From positions 1-64,000 of the forward strand of contig CAZEQK010000012.1 in assembly GCA_964514395.1 (NCBI GenBank): DNA of 64,000 bases, written 5' to 3'. The stretch is from CAZEQK01 sp964514395. Its GTDB lineage: Bacteria; Bacillota; Bacilli; Tepidibacillales; Tepidibacillaceae. Numbering within the stretch: the stretch's first letter is position 1; each line of letters starts with the position of its first letter. A program made the position numbers and the translations under genes. The notes below the pieces were generated by a model that was not told the DNA's origin, did not search any database, and saw only the letters and a list, made by a program, of their open reading frames with translations. This document shows, in pieces, positions 40,412 to 48,756 of the stretch.

Positions 40412-42571
40412 ATGGAAGAACTACAGTTTATGATCGAGCAAGTCTCAAACGAGCTAAAATTAAGAAAAAATCAAGTAGAACAGGTTATTCATCTGTTGGA
40501 TGATGGGAATACCATTCCTTTTATTGCAAGATACCGTAAAGAGATGACTGGTCAATTAGATGAGGCTGTTCTAAGAGAGATATCTGAAAGAATTACTTAT
40601 TTAAGAAATTTACAGCAACGAAAAATTGAAGTGATTCGTTTAATTGAGGAGCAAGGGAAGCTAACAGATGTGTTACGAAAGAAAATTGAAACCGCATCAA
40701 AGTTACAAAAGGTTGAAGATCTTTATCGTCCTTTCAAACAAAAAAGAAAAACAAGGGCTAGTGTTGCAAAGGAGAAGGGCTTAGAACCGTTTGCTTTGTA
40801 TATGCTAGATCAGCCTGTTAATAATGAAGCACTGATAGATGAAGCAAAAAAATATATCTCTAGCGAACATGAATTAAATACACCTGAGGATGTAGTAAAG
40901 GGTGGACAAGATATTATCGCTGAAATGCTCTCTGATGATCCGATTGTAAGGGAATGGATAAGAAATGAAACATTGCAAAAGGGTATACTAGTAATACAGG
41001 CGAAGGACAAAGAAGAAGAAAGTGTATATGAAATGTATTACGATTATAAAGAGGCTGTCAAGTCCATTAGAGAGCATCGGATATTAGCGATAAATCGTGG
41101 TGAAAAGGAAGGAATCTTAAAGGTTAAGATTGATTTAGAAGATCCTAGAATCATGGATGGTCTAATTAGTAAATTCATCCCACTTTCTAAATTCAAAAGG
41201 ATTCCTGATTACATTTTACAAGCTATAGAAGACAGCTATAAAAGATTAATTTCTCCTTCAGTAGAAAGAGAGATAAGACAAATATTAACGGAAAAAGCTG
41301 AAGAGCAAGCAATACATATTTTCTCAGCTAATTTGCGACAGCTTTTATTACAGCCACCAATAAAAGGTAGAACAGTTTTAGGTGTAGATCCTGCTTATAG
41401 AACAGGATGTAAATTATCTGTGGTAAATCCTGTTGGTAGGGTTGAAGATATTAGGGTAATCTATCCAACTCCACCACAAAGTAAAGTGGCCGAAGCAAAA
41501 GAGCAGCTAAAAAAAGTAATCGAAAAATTTGGTGTTGAAATAATAACCATTGGCAACGGTACTGCTTCTAGAGAAACAGAGCAATTTATTGCGGATTTTA
41601 TTCGTGAAAACAATTATAATATGTATTACATCATTGTTAGTGAAGCAGGAGCAAGTGTATACTCTGCCTCAAATCTTGCTCGTGAGGAGTTTCCAGAGCT
41701 TGATGTTTCCGAGCGAAGTGCTATATCTATAGCAAGACGTTTGCAAGATCCATTGGCTGAGCTTGTAAAAATTGACCCAAAATCAGTGGGGGTTGGACAA
41801 TATCAACATGATGTTTCACAAAAGAAGTTGGAGGGCAGTTTAACACAAGTAGTTGAATCTGTTGTAAACTATGTAGGGGTTGATGTGAATACTGCTTCAG
41901 TATCACTATTACAGTATATTTCAGGCATGAATAAAACAACAGCCAAAAATATTGTAAAGCATCGAGAGGAAAAGGACAGGTTTAATAACAGAGAGGAATT
42001 AAAAAAAGTTCCAAGATTTGGAGAAAAGACCTATGAACAAGCTATTGGCTTTTTAAGAATTGACGGAGAAAATCCATTAGATAAGACCCCTATTCATCCA
42101 GAATCCTATGCTGCTACTTATCAATTATTAGAATATGCAGGGCTTTCCATAGATGATATTGGCACGGGCGAGGTAAAGCAAAAATTAAACAATATAGATA
42201 TTAAAAGTATTAGTGAAAAATTAACGATTGGTATTCCAACACTAAAGGATATTATTGACAGTTTAATCAGACCATTCCGTGATCCTCGGGATGAGCTGCC
42301 TAAGCCAATTTTTCATCAGGATGTATTAAAAATAGAGGATCTTAAACCAGGGATGTATTTACAGGGAACAGTAAGGAATATTGTTGATTTTGGTGCATTT
42401 ATTGATATTGGTGTCAAAGAGGATGGGTTAGTCCATATTTCAGAAATGAGTGAAAAATTCATAAAACATCCATTAGATGTCGTTGCTGTTGGTGATATTA
42501 TTGATGTATGGGTACTTCAAATTGAAATTCAAAAGAAAAGAATAGCACTTACTATGAAAAAGCCAGTATAA
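40412..42571 (+). CDS. tex: transcription accessory protein Tex
   Basis: 719-residue RNA-binding protein of the Tex family (YdcI in Bacillus). It shows a helical N-terminal domain with HLLDDGNTIPFIARYRKEMTG, the RNase-H-like YqgF region (GRTVLGVDPAYRTGCKLSVV), helix-hairpin-helix motifs (SGMNKTTAKNIVKHREE, VPRFGEKTYEQAIGFL), and a C-terminal S1 domain (GMYLQGTVRNIVDFGAFIDI). ATG 40412 follows AGGAGGAG; a longer in-frame start at 40376 has no site. It is in the conserved position after ndoA. It probably acts on transcription elongation or stalled polymerase. Confidence 0.95.
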   Translation: MEELQFMIEQVSNELKLRKNQVEQVIHLLDDGNTIPFIARYRKEMTGQLDEAVLREISERITYLRNLQQRKIEVIRLIEEQGKLTDVLRKKIETASKLQKVEDLYRPFKQKRKTRASVAKEKGLEPFALYMLDQPVNNEALIDEAKKYISSEHELNTPEDVVKGGQDIIAEMLSDDPIVREWIRNETLQKGILVIQAKDKEEESVYEMYYDYKEAVKSIREHRILAINRGEKEGILKVKIDLEDPRIMDGLISKFIPLSKFKRIPDYILQAIEDSYKRLISPSVEREIRQILTEKAEEQAIHIFSANLRQLLLQPPIKGRTVLGVDPAYRTGCKLSVVNPVGRVEDIRVIYPTPPQSKVAEAKEQLKKVIEKFGVEIITIGNGTASRETEQFIADFIRENNYNMYYIIVSEAGASVYSASNLAREEFPELDVSERSAISIARRLQDPLAELVKIDPKSVGVGQYQHDVSQKKLEGSLTQVVESVVNYVGVDVNTASVSLLQYISGMNKTTAKNIVKHREEKDRFNNREELKKVPRFGEKTYEQAIGFLRIDGENPLDKTPIHPESYAATYQLLEYAGLSIDDIGTGEVKQKLNNIDIKSISEKLTIGIPTLKDIIDSLIRPFRDPRDELPKPIFHQDVLKIEDLKPGMYLQGTVRNIVDFGAFIDIGVKEDGLVHISEMSEKFIKHPLDVVAVGDIIDVWVLQIEIQKKRIALTMKKPV

Positions 42572-42575
42572 AAAT

Positions 42576-42597
42576 GAGCGACTCATAGAAGTCGCTC
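42576..42597. terminator. hairpin after tex
   Basis: GAGCGACT and AGTCGCTC enclose 6 nt. On the plus strand the following T content is low (CTGTTCCATTTTTTCC). It overlaps the end of cmpA. Confidence 0.5.
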
Positions 42598-42714
42598 CTG
42601 TTCCATTTTTTCCTTTTCAAGATAGGAGAACCAAAAGTCATTTAAAAGTTTGATTCTGTACTTATCTTTGAAATAAAAAGCTTGCGTAAACTGTTTGCTT
42701 AACCAATCTGGCAC
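42583..42714 (-). CDS. cmpA: cortex morphogenetic protein CmpA
   Basis: A 43-residue ORF on the minus strand between tex and the sprT-like gene. It reads MPDWLSKQFTQAFYFKDKYR then IKLLNDFWFSYLEKE, matching the CmpA pattern (MPxWLxxQ, AFxxKxxYxIKLLNxxWFxY). In B. subtilis this small protein controls spore cortex assembly as part of the SpoIVA quality-control pathway with ClpXP, and its gene lies beside ydcK. The GTG at 42714 is preceded on the minus strand by AAAGGGG. It is convergent with tex, and its end overlaps the hairpin GAGCGACT / AGTCGCTC (42576-42597). Confidence 0.85.
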   Translation of the reverse strand: MPDWLSKQFTQAFYFKDKYRIKLLNDFWFSYLEKEKMEQERLL

Positions 42715-42859
42715 AGAATCGCCCCTTTCATGTTGTTATAATGTTATTTTATGTAGAAAGCAAATGAGAGGTTCTTTAAATATAGATTGTTCAAAAACGA
42801 AAAAATAATTTATTCCAAATTTGAACCTTAAAGGTTATTTGAAGTAGGGTAGGCTTATT

Positions 42860-43312
42860 ATGGAAGAATCAGAATTGCAAATGCTAGTCGAAAAGATATC
42901 AATTGAATATTTTTCTAAACCCTTTAAGCATAAAGCGCGGTTTAATCATAGATTAAGAACAACAGGCGGTAGATATCTGACTAAAAGTCACCATCTAGAA
43001 TTTAACAGAAATTCCTATGAAAAGTACGGACTAGATGAGTTAATTGGAATTATTAAACATGAATTGTGCCATTATCATCTCCATTTACAAGGGAAAGGTT
43101 ATTTACATCGTGATGCCAGCTTTAAGGATTGTTTAAAAATGACAAAAGGTAGCAGGTTTGCAAAAACATTACATACTAATCAGCAAAAAAAGCCAGCTTA
43201 TATTCTAAAATGTGATGACTGTCATTTCATCTATTATCGCAAGAGAAAGATGGATCCAGCTAAGTATCGTTGCGGAAAATGTGGAGGAAGACTTACCTTG
43301 GGAAATTGCTAA
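42860..43312 (+). CDS. SprT-like zinc-dependent protein (YdcK)
   Basis: 150 residues. The SprT motif HELCHYH gives His67, Glu68 and His71, as in metalloprotease active sites. The C-terminal zinc ribbon has two Cys pairs (CDDCHFIYYRKRK, YRCGKCGGRL). The bacterial function is not established; eukaryotic Spartan cuts DNA-protein crosslinks. It is in the same position as B. subtilis ydcK, immediately before the tRNA cluster. Confidence 0.9.
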   Translation: MEESELQMLVEKISIEYFSKPFKHKARFNHRLRTTGGRYLTKSHHLEFNRNSYEKYGLDELIGIIKHELCHYHLHLQGKGYLHRDASFKDCLKMTKGSRFAKTLHTNQQKKPAYILKCDDCHFIYYRKRKMDPAKYRCGKCGGRLTLGNC

Positions 43313-43372
43313 TTTCATCTTGACATGTTTTTTTATTTATGTTACATTATGAAAGTCGCTTTTATTTAATGT

Positions 43373-43448
43373 TCCTCGTTAGCTCAGCTGGTAGAGCACT
43401 CGGCTGTTAACCGAGTTGTCGTAGGTTCGAGTCCTACACGAGGAGCCA
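43373..43448 (+). tRNA. tRNA-Asn(GTT)
   Basis: Acceptor TCCTCGT pairs with ACGAGGA, CCA is encoded, and the anticodon loop CTGTTAA sits within CTCGG/CCGAG. First of a 12-gene cluster. Confidence 0.97.
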
Positions 43449-43449
43449 T

Positions 43450-43525
43450 GCTCCCATAGCTCAGTAGGTAGAGCGCTTCCATGGTAAGGAAGAGGTCACC
43501 AGTTCAAATCTGGTTGGGAGCTCCA
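43450..43525 (+). tRNA. tRNA-Thr(GGT)
   Basis: Acceptor GCTCCCA/TGGGAGC, encoded CCA, anticodon loop ATGGTAA within CTTCC/GGAAG. Confidence 0.95.
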
Positions 43526-43550
43526 GGTAAAATGTATGTCTTTTGATCAA

Positions 43551-43625
43551 GGCCCGTTGGTCAAGCGGTTAAGACACCGCCCTTTCACGGCGGTAACAGG
43601 GGTTCGAGTCCCCTACGGGTCACCA
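43551..43625 (+). tRNA. tRNA-Glu(TTC)
   Basis: Acceptor GGCCCGT/ACGGGTC (one G-U), encoded CCA, anticodon loop CTTTCAC within CCGCC/GGCGG. Confidence 0.96.
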
Positions 43626-43630
43626 TATTC

Positions 43631-43706
43631 GGACGATTAGCTCAGCTGGGAGAGCACCTGCCTTACAAGCAGGGGGTCGGCGGTTCGAACCCGTCATCGT
43701 CCACCA
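43631..43706 (+). tRNA. tRNA-Val(TAC)
   Basis: Acceptor GGACGAT/ATCGTCC, encoded CCA, anticodon loop CTTACAA within CCTGC/GCAGG. Confidence 0.96.
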
Positions 43707-43712
43707 TCTTAT

Positions 43713-43789
43713 GGAGCTGTAGTGTAGTGGCCTACCACGCCTGCCTGTCACGCAGGAGATCGCGGGTTCGACCCCCGTCAGCTCCGCCA
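43713..43789 (+). tRNA. tRNA-Asp(GTC)
   Basis: Acceptor GGAGCTG/CAGCTCC, encoded CCA, anticodon loop CTGTCAC within CCTGC/GCAGG. Confidence 0.95.
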
Positions 43790-43827
43790 TTTATTTTTTA
43801 ACCAATTCAATAACTATATGAAAATAT

Positions 43828-43904
43828 GGCGGTCATGGCGAAGTGGTTAACGCACCGGATTGTGGCTCCGGGATCCGTGGGTTCGATTCCCACTGGTCGC
43901 CCCA
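43828..43904 (+). tRNA. tRNA-His(GTG)
   Basis: Encodes the extra 5' G (G-1 opposite C73) typical of tRNA-His, with anticodon GTG in GGATTGTGGCTCC and encoded CCA. Confidence 0.95.
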
Positions 43905-43914
43905 TATCATTTAT

Positions 43915-43989
43915 TGGGCTGTAGCCAAGCGGTAAGGCAACGGACTTTGACTCCGTCATTCGCTGGTTCGATCCCAGCCAGCCCAGCCA
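43915..43989 (+). tRNA. tRNA-Gln(TTG)
   Basis: Acceptor TGGGCTG/CAGCCCA, encoded CCA, anticodon TTG in CGGACTTTGACTCCG. Confidence 0.95.
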
Positions 43990-43998
43990 TGTTTTTAT

Positions 43999-44074
43999 GG
44001 GCCATTAGCTCAGTCGGTAGAGCACCTGACTTTTAATCAGGGTGTCGCAGGTTCGAATCCTGCATGGCTCACCA
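43999..44074 (+). tRNA. tRNA-Lys(TTT)
   Basis: Acceptor GGGCCAT/ATGGCTC, encoded CCA, anticodon TTT in CCTGACTTTTAATCAGG. Confidence 0.96.
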
Positions 44075-44086
44075 TTTTTTGATCCT

Positions 44087-44170
44087 GCGGGTGTGGCGGA
44101 ATTGGCAGACGCACTAGACTTAGGATCTAGCGCCTTTGGCGTGGGGGTTCGACTCCCTTCACCCGCACCA
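44087..44170 (+). tRNA. tRNA-Leu(TAG)
   Basis: Acceptor GCGGGTG/CACCCGC, encoded CCA, anticodon TAG in CTAGACTTAGGATCTAG, and a long variable arm (CGCCTTTGGCG) as in class II tRNAs. Confidence 0.96.
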
Positions 44171-44178
44171 TTAAAATT

Positions 44179-44313
44179 GAGTGCAACAACGTCGAGTGTA
44201 CAGCTTTGCAAACGAAGATTGTAGTACTCTCGAGTGCACCATTATTTATGAGTACAACAACGTCGAAATACATCAATGATAAACGAAAACGGTAGTACTC
44301 TTGGGTGTACCAT
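44179..44313 (+). repeat. two tandem 71-nt hairpin repeats inside the tRNA cluster
   Basis: Units start at 44179 (GAGTGCAACAACGTCGA) and 44250 (GAGTACAACAACGTCGA), 71 bp apart. In each, GAGTGC/GAGTAC pairs with GTACTC (44224-44229 and 44295-44300), and each unit ends with a tRNA-like CACCA/TACCA. They break the otherwise tight spacing between two tRNA-Leu genes. They have no ORF and no consensus tRNA arms. Decayed tRNAs, processing signals or small RNAs are possible. Confidence 0.6.
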
Positions 44314-44355
44314 AACGACCAAAGTAATTATGACGAAGGTTTGTAATTCATATAT

Positions 44356-44441
44356 GCGGTCGTGGTGGAATCGGCAGACACGCTATCTTGAGGGGGTAGT
44401 GGTCTTTGACCGTGCGAGTTCAAGTCTCGCCGACCGCACCA
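44356..44441 (+). tRNA. tRNA-Leu(GAG)
   Basis: Acceptor GCGGTCG/CGACCGC, encoded CCA, anticodon loop TTGAGGG within CTATC/GGTAG, and a long variable arm. Confidence 0.95.
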
Positions 44442-44462
44442 ACTAGAATAACTATACAATAT

Positions 44463-44539
44463 CGGGATGTGGCTCAGCTTGGTAGAGCACCTGGTTTGGG
44501 ACCAGGGGGTCGCAGGTTCAAATCCTGTCATCCCGACCA
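44463..44539 (+). tRNA. tRNA-Pro(TGG)
   Basis: Acceptor CGGGATG/CATCCCG, encoded CCA, anticodon TGG in CCTGGTTTGGGACCAGG. Confidence 0.96.
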
Positions 44540-44571
44540 TTTATTACAATATAATTACAAAGAATATTTAT

Positions 44572-44645
44572 GCGGGTGTAGTTCAATGGTAGAACTCCAG
44601 CCTTCCAAGCTGGTCGCGTGGGTTCGATTCCCATCACCCGCTCCA
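44572..44645 (+). tRNA. tRNA-Gly(TCC)
   Basis: Acceptor GCGGGTG/CACCCGC, encoded CCA, anticodon TCC in CCAGCCTTCCAAGCTGG. Last tRNA of the cluster. Confidence 0.96.
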
Positions 44646-44656
44646 TACATAAAGAT

Positions 44657-44681
44657 AAGTACCCATATGGGTACTTTTTTT
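44657..44681 (+). terminator. terminator of the tRNA cluster
   Basis: AAGTACCCATATGGGTACTT is a perfect 20-base palindrome followed by T's. Confidence 0.9.
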
Positions 44682-44786
44682 ACAATGGAGACTTTTTTAA
44701 TGTACACCTAATGTGTTATCTTAACTTTACATTAAGGGGTATTTTTGTGCATAATAAAGTGAATACATGTGAAGAGAGGGAGATAG

Positions 44787-45965
44787 ATGGAGAATTTTAC
44801 TTTTTATAATCAAACAAAACTTATATTTGGTAAGGGACAAATCGAAAAGCTTCATAATGAAATAAATAATTATGGAAAAAGGGTATTAGTAGTAATCGGT
44901 GGTGGAAGTGTCAAAAGAATTGGTTTGTATGACAAAGTAATGGATATACTCCATCAAAATAATTGTGATATTTATGAATTAGCAGGCGTTGAACCAAATC
45001 CAAGATTGACTACCGTTTATAAAGGTGTAGATATATGTAAAACGAACCTGGTTGATTTTGTATTAGCAATTGGTGGTGGAAGCGTAATTGACGCCTCTAA
45101 AGCGATATGTGCAGGTGCAAAATATGAGGGGGATGTTTGGGACTTCTTTCTTAATAAAGCAACTGTAAAGGAAGCTCTCCCTCTAGGTACCGTTCTTACT
45201 TTAGCAGCTACTGGAACTGAAATGAATGGTAATTCTGTAGTAACGAAATGGGACACAAACGAAAAGATTGCACTTGGTAATGAACACTTATATCCTAAAT
45301 TCTCAATCCTTGATCCTGTTTATACCTATACCGTTCCAAAGGATCACACCATTTATGGCATCGTTGATATGATGGCACACGTATTTGAACAATACTTTAG
45401 TCATACAAAGAATACACCAATCCAAGATCAATTCTGTGAGTCAGTGCTAAGAACAGTTATAGAAAATGCTCAACCAGTTCTTGAACATCCAGATCATTAT
45501 GATTATCGTGCCAATATTTTATATAGTGGAACAATGGCTTTAAACGGAATAATTAGTATGGGGATGTTTAGTATGGGGATGGATGGAGATTGGGCAACGC
45601 ATGGTATTGAACATCAGATTAGCGCCTATTACGATATTCCTCATGGTGGTGGGCTAGCCATTATTTTTCCAAATTGGATGAAGTATGTATTAGATGATGG
45701 AGTGGAAAAATTCAAAAGATATGCCATAGAGGTTTGGAATGTTGACCCAGCGAAAAAAACAGATAGAGAGATTGCACTTGAGGGCATAGAAAAAACAAAA
45801 GAATTTTTCAAAACAATCGGAGCGCCAACAAGATTGCAGGATTACGGAATTAATGACGAAAAAATCGATATAATGGCAGAAAATGCGACCAAAGGGAAAA
45901 CAATTGGTCAATATAAGAAGCTTTCAAAAGATGATGTAGCAGAAATTCTACGGATGTGCTTATAA
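44787..45965 (+). CDS. iron-containing alcohol dehydrogenase (BdhA/YugJ type)
   Basis: 392-residue group III alcohol dehydrogenase, NAD(P)H-dependent, reducing aldehydes to alcohols in fermentation. The dinucleotide region has GKRVLVVIGGGSVKR and FVLAIGGGSVIDASKA. The metal site is visible as Asp in VDMMAHVFEQYF with His, and HGIEHQISAYYDIPHGGGLA. The motif LAATGTEMNGNSV is typical of butanol dehydrogenases. Length is normal. AGAGGGAG precedes the ATG. An 8-base inverted repeat (TTAATGTA ... TACATTAA, 44697-44735) lies in its promoter region. Rex at 59.8 kb is a plausible regulator, but no clear Rex box was found. Confidence 0.9.
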   Translation: MENFTFYNQTKLIFGKGQIEKLHNEINNYGKRVLVVIGGGSVKRIGLYDKVMDILHQNNCDIYELAGVEPNPRLTTVYKGVDICKTNLVDFVLAIGGGSVIDASKAICAGAKYEGDVWDFFLNKATVKEALPLGTVLTLAATGTEMNGNSVVTKWDTNEKIALGNEHLYPKFSILDPVYTYTVPKDHTIYGIVDMMAHVFEQYFSHTKNTPIQDQFCESVLRTVIENAQPVLEHPDHYDYRANILYSGTMALNGIISMGMFSMGMDGDWATHGIEHQISAYYDIPHGGGLAIIFPNWMKYVLDDGVEKFKRYAIEVWNVDPAKKTDREIALEGIEKTKEFFKTIGAPTRLQDYGINDEKIDIMAENATKGKTIGQYKKLSKDDVAEILRMCL

Positions 45966-46007
45966 AACATAAAGATAATTGGGTCATGACAAAGGATGGT
46001 CTATTCT

Positions 46008-46475
46008 ATGTATAAAGTAGAAGTGGATAGTGCAGAAGAAACACAATTCATTGCATCGAAATTAAGCGAGTATCTAGTACCTGGGAGCGTAATAACCCTT
46101 GAAGGAGATCTTGGTATTGGTAAGACAGTATTTACTCAAGGAATAGCAAAAGGACTTGGTATTCAACAGGTTGTAAATAGTCCAACCTTTACCATTATTA
46201 AAGAGTATATAGGCAAATTCCCTTTATATCATATGGATGTTTATCGTTTAGATGGGGATCATGAAGATTTAGGCTTTGAAGAGTACTTTTTTGGTGAAGG
46301 GATAACTGTTATTGAATGGGCATCCATTATTAAAGAATATCTACCAGAAGAATATTTGAAGATAAAGCTTGAACAGATCGATGGTGACCAGCGTAGGATT
46401 ACTTTTATGCCAAAAGGCGAAAGGTATGAAAAATTGTGCAAGGAGTTTTTTAATCATGAAAATTTTAGCGATTGA
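46008..46475 (+). CDS. tsaE: tRNA t6A synthesis ATPase TsaE
   Basis: 155 residues with Walker A GDLGIGKTVF, the NSPTFTIIKEY motif and the Walker-B-like YHMDVYRL. TsaE supports the TsaB-TsaD complex in making N6-threonylcarbamoyl-adenosine on tRNAs that read ANN codons. ATG 46008 is preferred (AAAGGA about 11 nt upstream); an in-frame ATG at 45996 is too close to the site. It overlaps tsaB by 20 nt, first gene of the four-gene operon. Confidence 0.95.
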   Translation: MYKVEVDSAEETQFIASKLSEYLVPGSVITLEGDLGIGKTVFTQGIAKGLGIQQVVNSPTFTIIKEYIGKFPLYHMDVYRLDGDHEDLGFEEYFFGEGITVIEWASIIKEYLPEEYLKIKLEQIDGDQRRITFMPKGERYEKLCKEFFNHENFSD

Positions 46476-47163
46476 TACCTCAACCTCAGTCATGGGAATA
46501 GCTTTACTTGATGGAAATAAGGTCTTCGCAGAAATGACAACGAATTTGAAAAAAAATCATTCTGTTCGACTGATGACCGCAATGGATCAATTATTTTCAG
46601 AGGTGAACTGGTCTCCAAATGAGATAGACTTAATTGGTGTCGCGAAGGGACCAGGATCTTATACTGGGGTTAGAATAGGTGTCACAACTGCAAAGACACT
46701 TTCCCTTGCTTTAAACATACCACTTATAGGCGTTTCCACATTAGAAAGCATGGCCTATGCAGCCAATTTCTATCATGGTTATATCTCTCCTATCATTGAT
46801 GCAAGAAGAGGGCAGGTTTATACGGGATTATATCAAACAGTAGATGGTAAAATCATCAATGTAGAGCCTGACAGTATTTTGCTTTTGTCGGAATGGTTAG
46901 AAAAACTCAAGGACGAAGACAGTAATCATGAAGTTTTATTTGTCGGTGATGATATTTATATCCATAATAAAACCATTAAAGATATCTATGAGAAAGTAAA
47001 ATTCACTTCACCGGGCTTCAACCTAATCCGCCCTAGTCTAATAGGCTGGTTAGCGAAGGAAAAATATGAAGGCGGTCAGGTTGATAATATATTTGACTTT
47101 GCTCCTTCCTATTTAAAATTAGCAGAGGCAGAAGAAAACTTGTTAAAAAATAATAAAGGCTAG
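46456..47163 (+). CDS. tsaB: tRNA t6A synthesis protein TsaB
   Basis: 235 residues of the ASKHA fold: ILAIDTSTSVMGIALLDG at the N-terminus, GPGSYTGVRIGVTTAKTLSL and a PIIDARRGQVYTGLY segment. It is a non-catalytic partner of TsaD. ATG 46456 lies 10 nt after AAGGAG; upstream codons in this frame overlap tsaE and lack a site. It is translationally linked to tsaE and rimI. Confidence 0.95.
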   Translation: MKILAIDTSTSVMGIALLDGNKVFAEMTTNLKKNHSVRLMTAMDQLFSEVNWSPNEIDLIGVAKGPGSYTGVRIGVTTAKTLSLALNIPLIGVSTLESMAYAANFYHGYISPIIDARRGQVYTGLYQTVDGKIINVEPDSILLLSEWLEKLKDEDSNHEVLFVGDDIYIHNKTIKDIYEKVKFTSPGFNLIRPSLIGWLAKEKYEGGQVDNIFDFAPSYLKLAEAEENLLKNNKG

Positions 47164-47172
47164 GTGCTAATA

Positions 47173-47625
47173 ATGGAGAAGGACTTAATTAGCATTAGAA
47201 GGGCTACTGTGGATGATGTAGATCCAATTTGGGAAGTAGAAAAGCAATCTTTCACCACTCCATGGTCAAGAGATGCACTTCTTAACGAATTAACGACAAA
47301 TAAGTTTGCTTATTATTTTGTTATTGAAATAGAGAAGGAAGTTGTTGGTTACGCGGGGATGTGGATCATTCTGGATGAAGCACATATTACGAATGTTGCG
47401 ATAAGTCCTAAATCAAGGGGTTTAAAGCTTGGTGAATTAATCATGCGACATATGATGTCTATGGCAAGTTTTTATGGAGCGTATCATATGACATTAGAGG
47501 TAAGAGCTTCAAATGAAATTGCACAAAATCTTTATCATAAGCTAGATTTTAAGGAAAAAGGCATAAGAAAAAATTACTATGCAGACTCCATGGAGGATGC
47601 GTTAATCATGTGGGTGGAGCTATGA
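47173..47625 (+). CDS. rimI: ribosomal-protein-alanine N-acetyltransferase RimI-like
   Basis: 150-residue GNAT acetyltransferase. The acetyl-CoA site is in VAISPKSRGLKLGELIM (a slightly unusual R/QxxGxG/A with K), and the C-terminal NLYHKLDFKEKGIRKNYY motif is typical of RimI. RimI acetylates the N-terminus of ribosomal protein S18 in E. coli; targets in Gram-positives are uncertain. ATG 47173 follows AGGTG. It overlaps tsaD by 4 nt. Confidence 0.93.
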   Translation: MEKDLISIRRATVDDVDPIWEVEKQSFTTPWSRDALLNELTTNKFAYYFVIEIEKEVVGYAGMWIILDEAHITNVAISPKSRGLKLGELIMRHMMSMASFYGAYHMTLEVRASNEIAQNLYHKLDFKEKGIRKNYYADSMEDALIMWVEL

Positions 47626-48683
47626 GCTGGCAAGAAGAAATAAATATTAAATTAAACAAACTGAGTGAAAATGGTGTAGAAGGACCAATCCATATATTGG
47701 GGATCGAAACAAGCTGTGATGAAACTTCAGTTGCGGTTGTCCGAAATGGAACAGAAGTACTTTCTAATGTTATCTCTTCACAGATAGATATTCATAAACG
47801 CTTTGGTGGAGTAGTACCAGAGGTAGCATCTAGAAAGCATGTTGAAGGGATAAATTTTATTATTGAAAAGGCTTTGAAGGAATCGGGTATCGATTTAGAG
47901 GAGATTACAGCTGTCGCAGTTACCCATGGCCCTGGTTTAGTTGGTGCTTTGTTGGTGGGGATCGCAGCTGCAAAATCTATCGCTTTTGCTAAAAGAATAC
48001 CCCTTATTGGAGTTCACCATATTGCTGGTCATATCTATGCAAATCATATAGTAAAACCATTAACATTCCCATTGATCGCCCTAGTAGTATCTGGTGGGCA
48101 TACCGAAATAGTGTATATGAAAGATCACCTTCAATTTGAAGTGCTAGGACAAACCCGTGATGATGCTGCAGGAGAAGCCTTTGATAAGGTAGCCCGAACA
48201 CTTACATTACCTTACCCTGGTGGACCTGAAATTGATAAATTGGCTAAGCAAGGAGAAGCAAATATAGCCTTACCAAGAGCACTTATGGATGATTCCTATG
48301 ATTTTAGCTTTAGCGGTTTAAAATCAGCGGTGATCAATTATTTACATAATAAAGAGCAAAAAAACGAGCAGGTGGCTACAGAAGACATGGCGGCTAGCTT
48401 CCAAGAGGCAGTTGTCGATGTGCTTGTAACCAAAACAATGCGAGCAATGAAGGAAAAAGAAGTGAATCAGCTCATTCTAGCAGGTGGTGTCGCAGCAAAT
48501 AGTGGACTACGTAGAAGGCTAGAGGAAGAATGTAATAAGGAAGGTATAACTTTGACAATACCTCCATTAAAGCTTTGTACCGATAATGCAGCCATGATTG
48601 CAAGTGTAGGCTATTATTTGTATAGGCAGGGAAGCTGGAGTCAGCTTGATTTAAATGGCGTTCCAGGACTAAATCTATACTAA
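47622..48683 (+). CDS. tsaD: tRNA t6A transferase TsaD
   Basis: 353 residues, the catalytic subunit transferring threonylcarbamoyl to A37. ASKHA motifs: ILGIETSCDETSVAVV, the metal-binding HHIAGHIYANH (His pair), VSGGHTEIV, and the C-terminal ILAGGVAANSGLRRRL and CTDNAAMIA. An N-terminal extension of about 25 residues precedes the core. ATG 47622 overlaps the rimI stop. Last gene of tsaE-tsaB-rimI-tsaD. Confidence 0.97.
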   Translation: MSWQEEINIKLNKLSENGVEGPIHILGIETSCDETSVAVVRNGTEVLSNVISSQIDIHKRFGGVVPEVASRKHVEGINFIIEKALKESGIDLEEITAVAVTHGPGLVGALLVGIAAAKSIAFAKRIPLIGVHHIAGHIYANHIVKPLTFPLIALVVSGGHTEIVYMKDHLQFEVLGQTRDDAAGEAFDKVARTLTLPYPGGPEIDKLAKQGEANIALPRALMDDSYDFSFSGLKSAVINYLHNKEQKNEQVATEDMAASFQEAVVDVLVTKTMRAMKEKEVNQLILAGGVAANSGLRRRLEEECNKEGITLTIPPLKLCTDNAAMIASVGYYLYRQGSWSQLDLNGVPGLNLY

Positions 48684-48756
48684 GATTCTTTCATAAAAAG
48701 CTTTTGCTATATGTAGTTCAATGAAGATAAATCGTAGTTCTTTATCTTTTGTATGA

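Noticed and set aside
44005..44711. Protein ORFs across the tRNA cluster
   Set aside because: They are frames through tRNA genes; the RNA structures fully explain the sequence.
44740..44786. A Rex operator upstream of the alcohol dehydrogenase
   Set aside because: TTGTGCATAATAAAG has one acceptable half-site but no matching inverted half; it is too weak to call.
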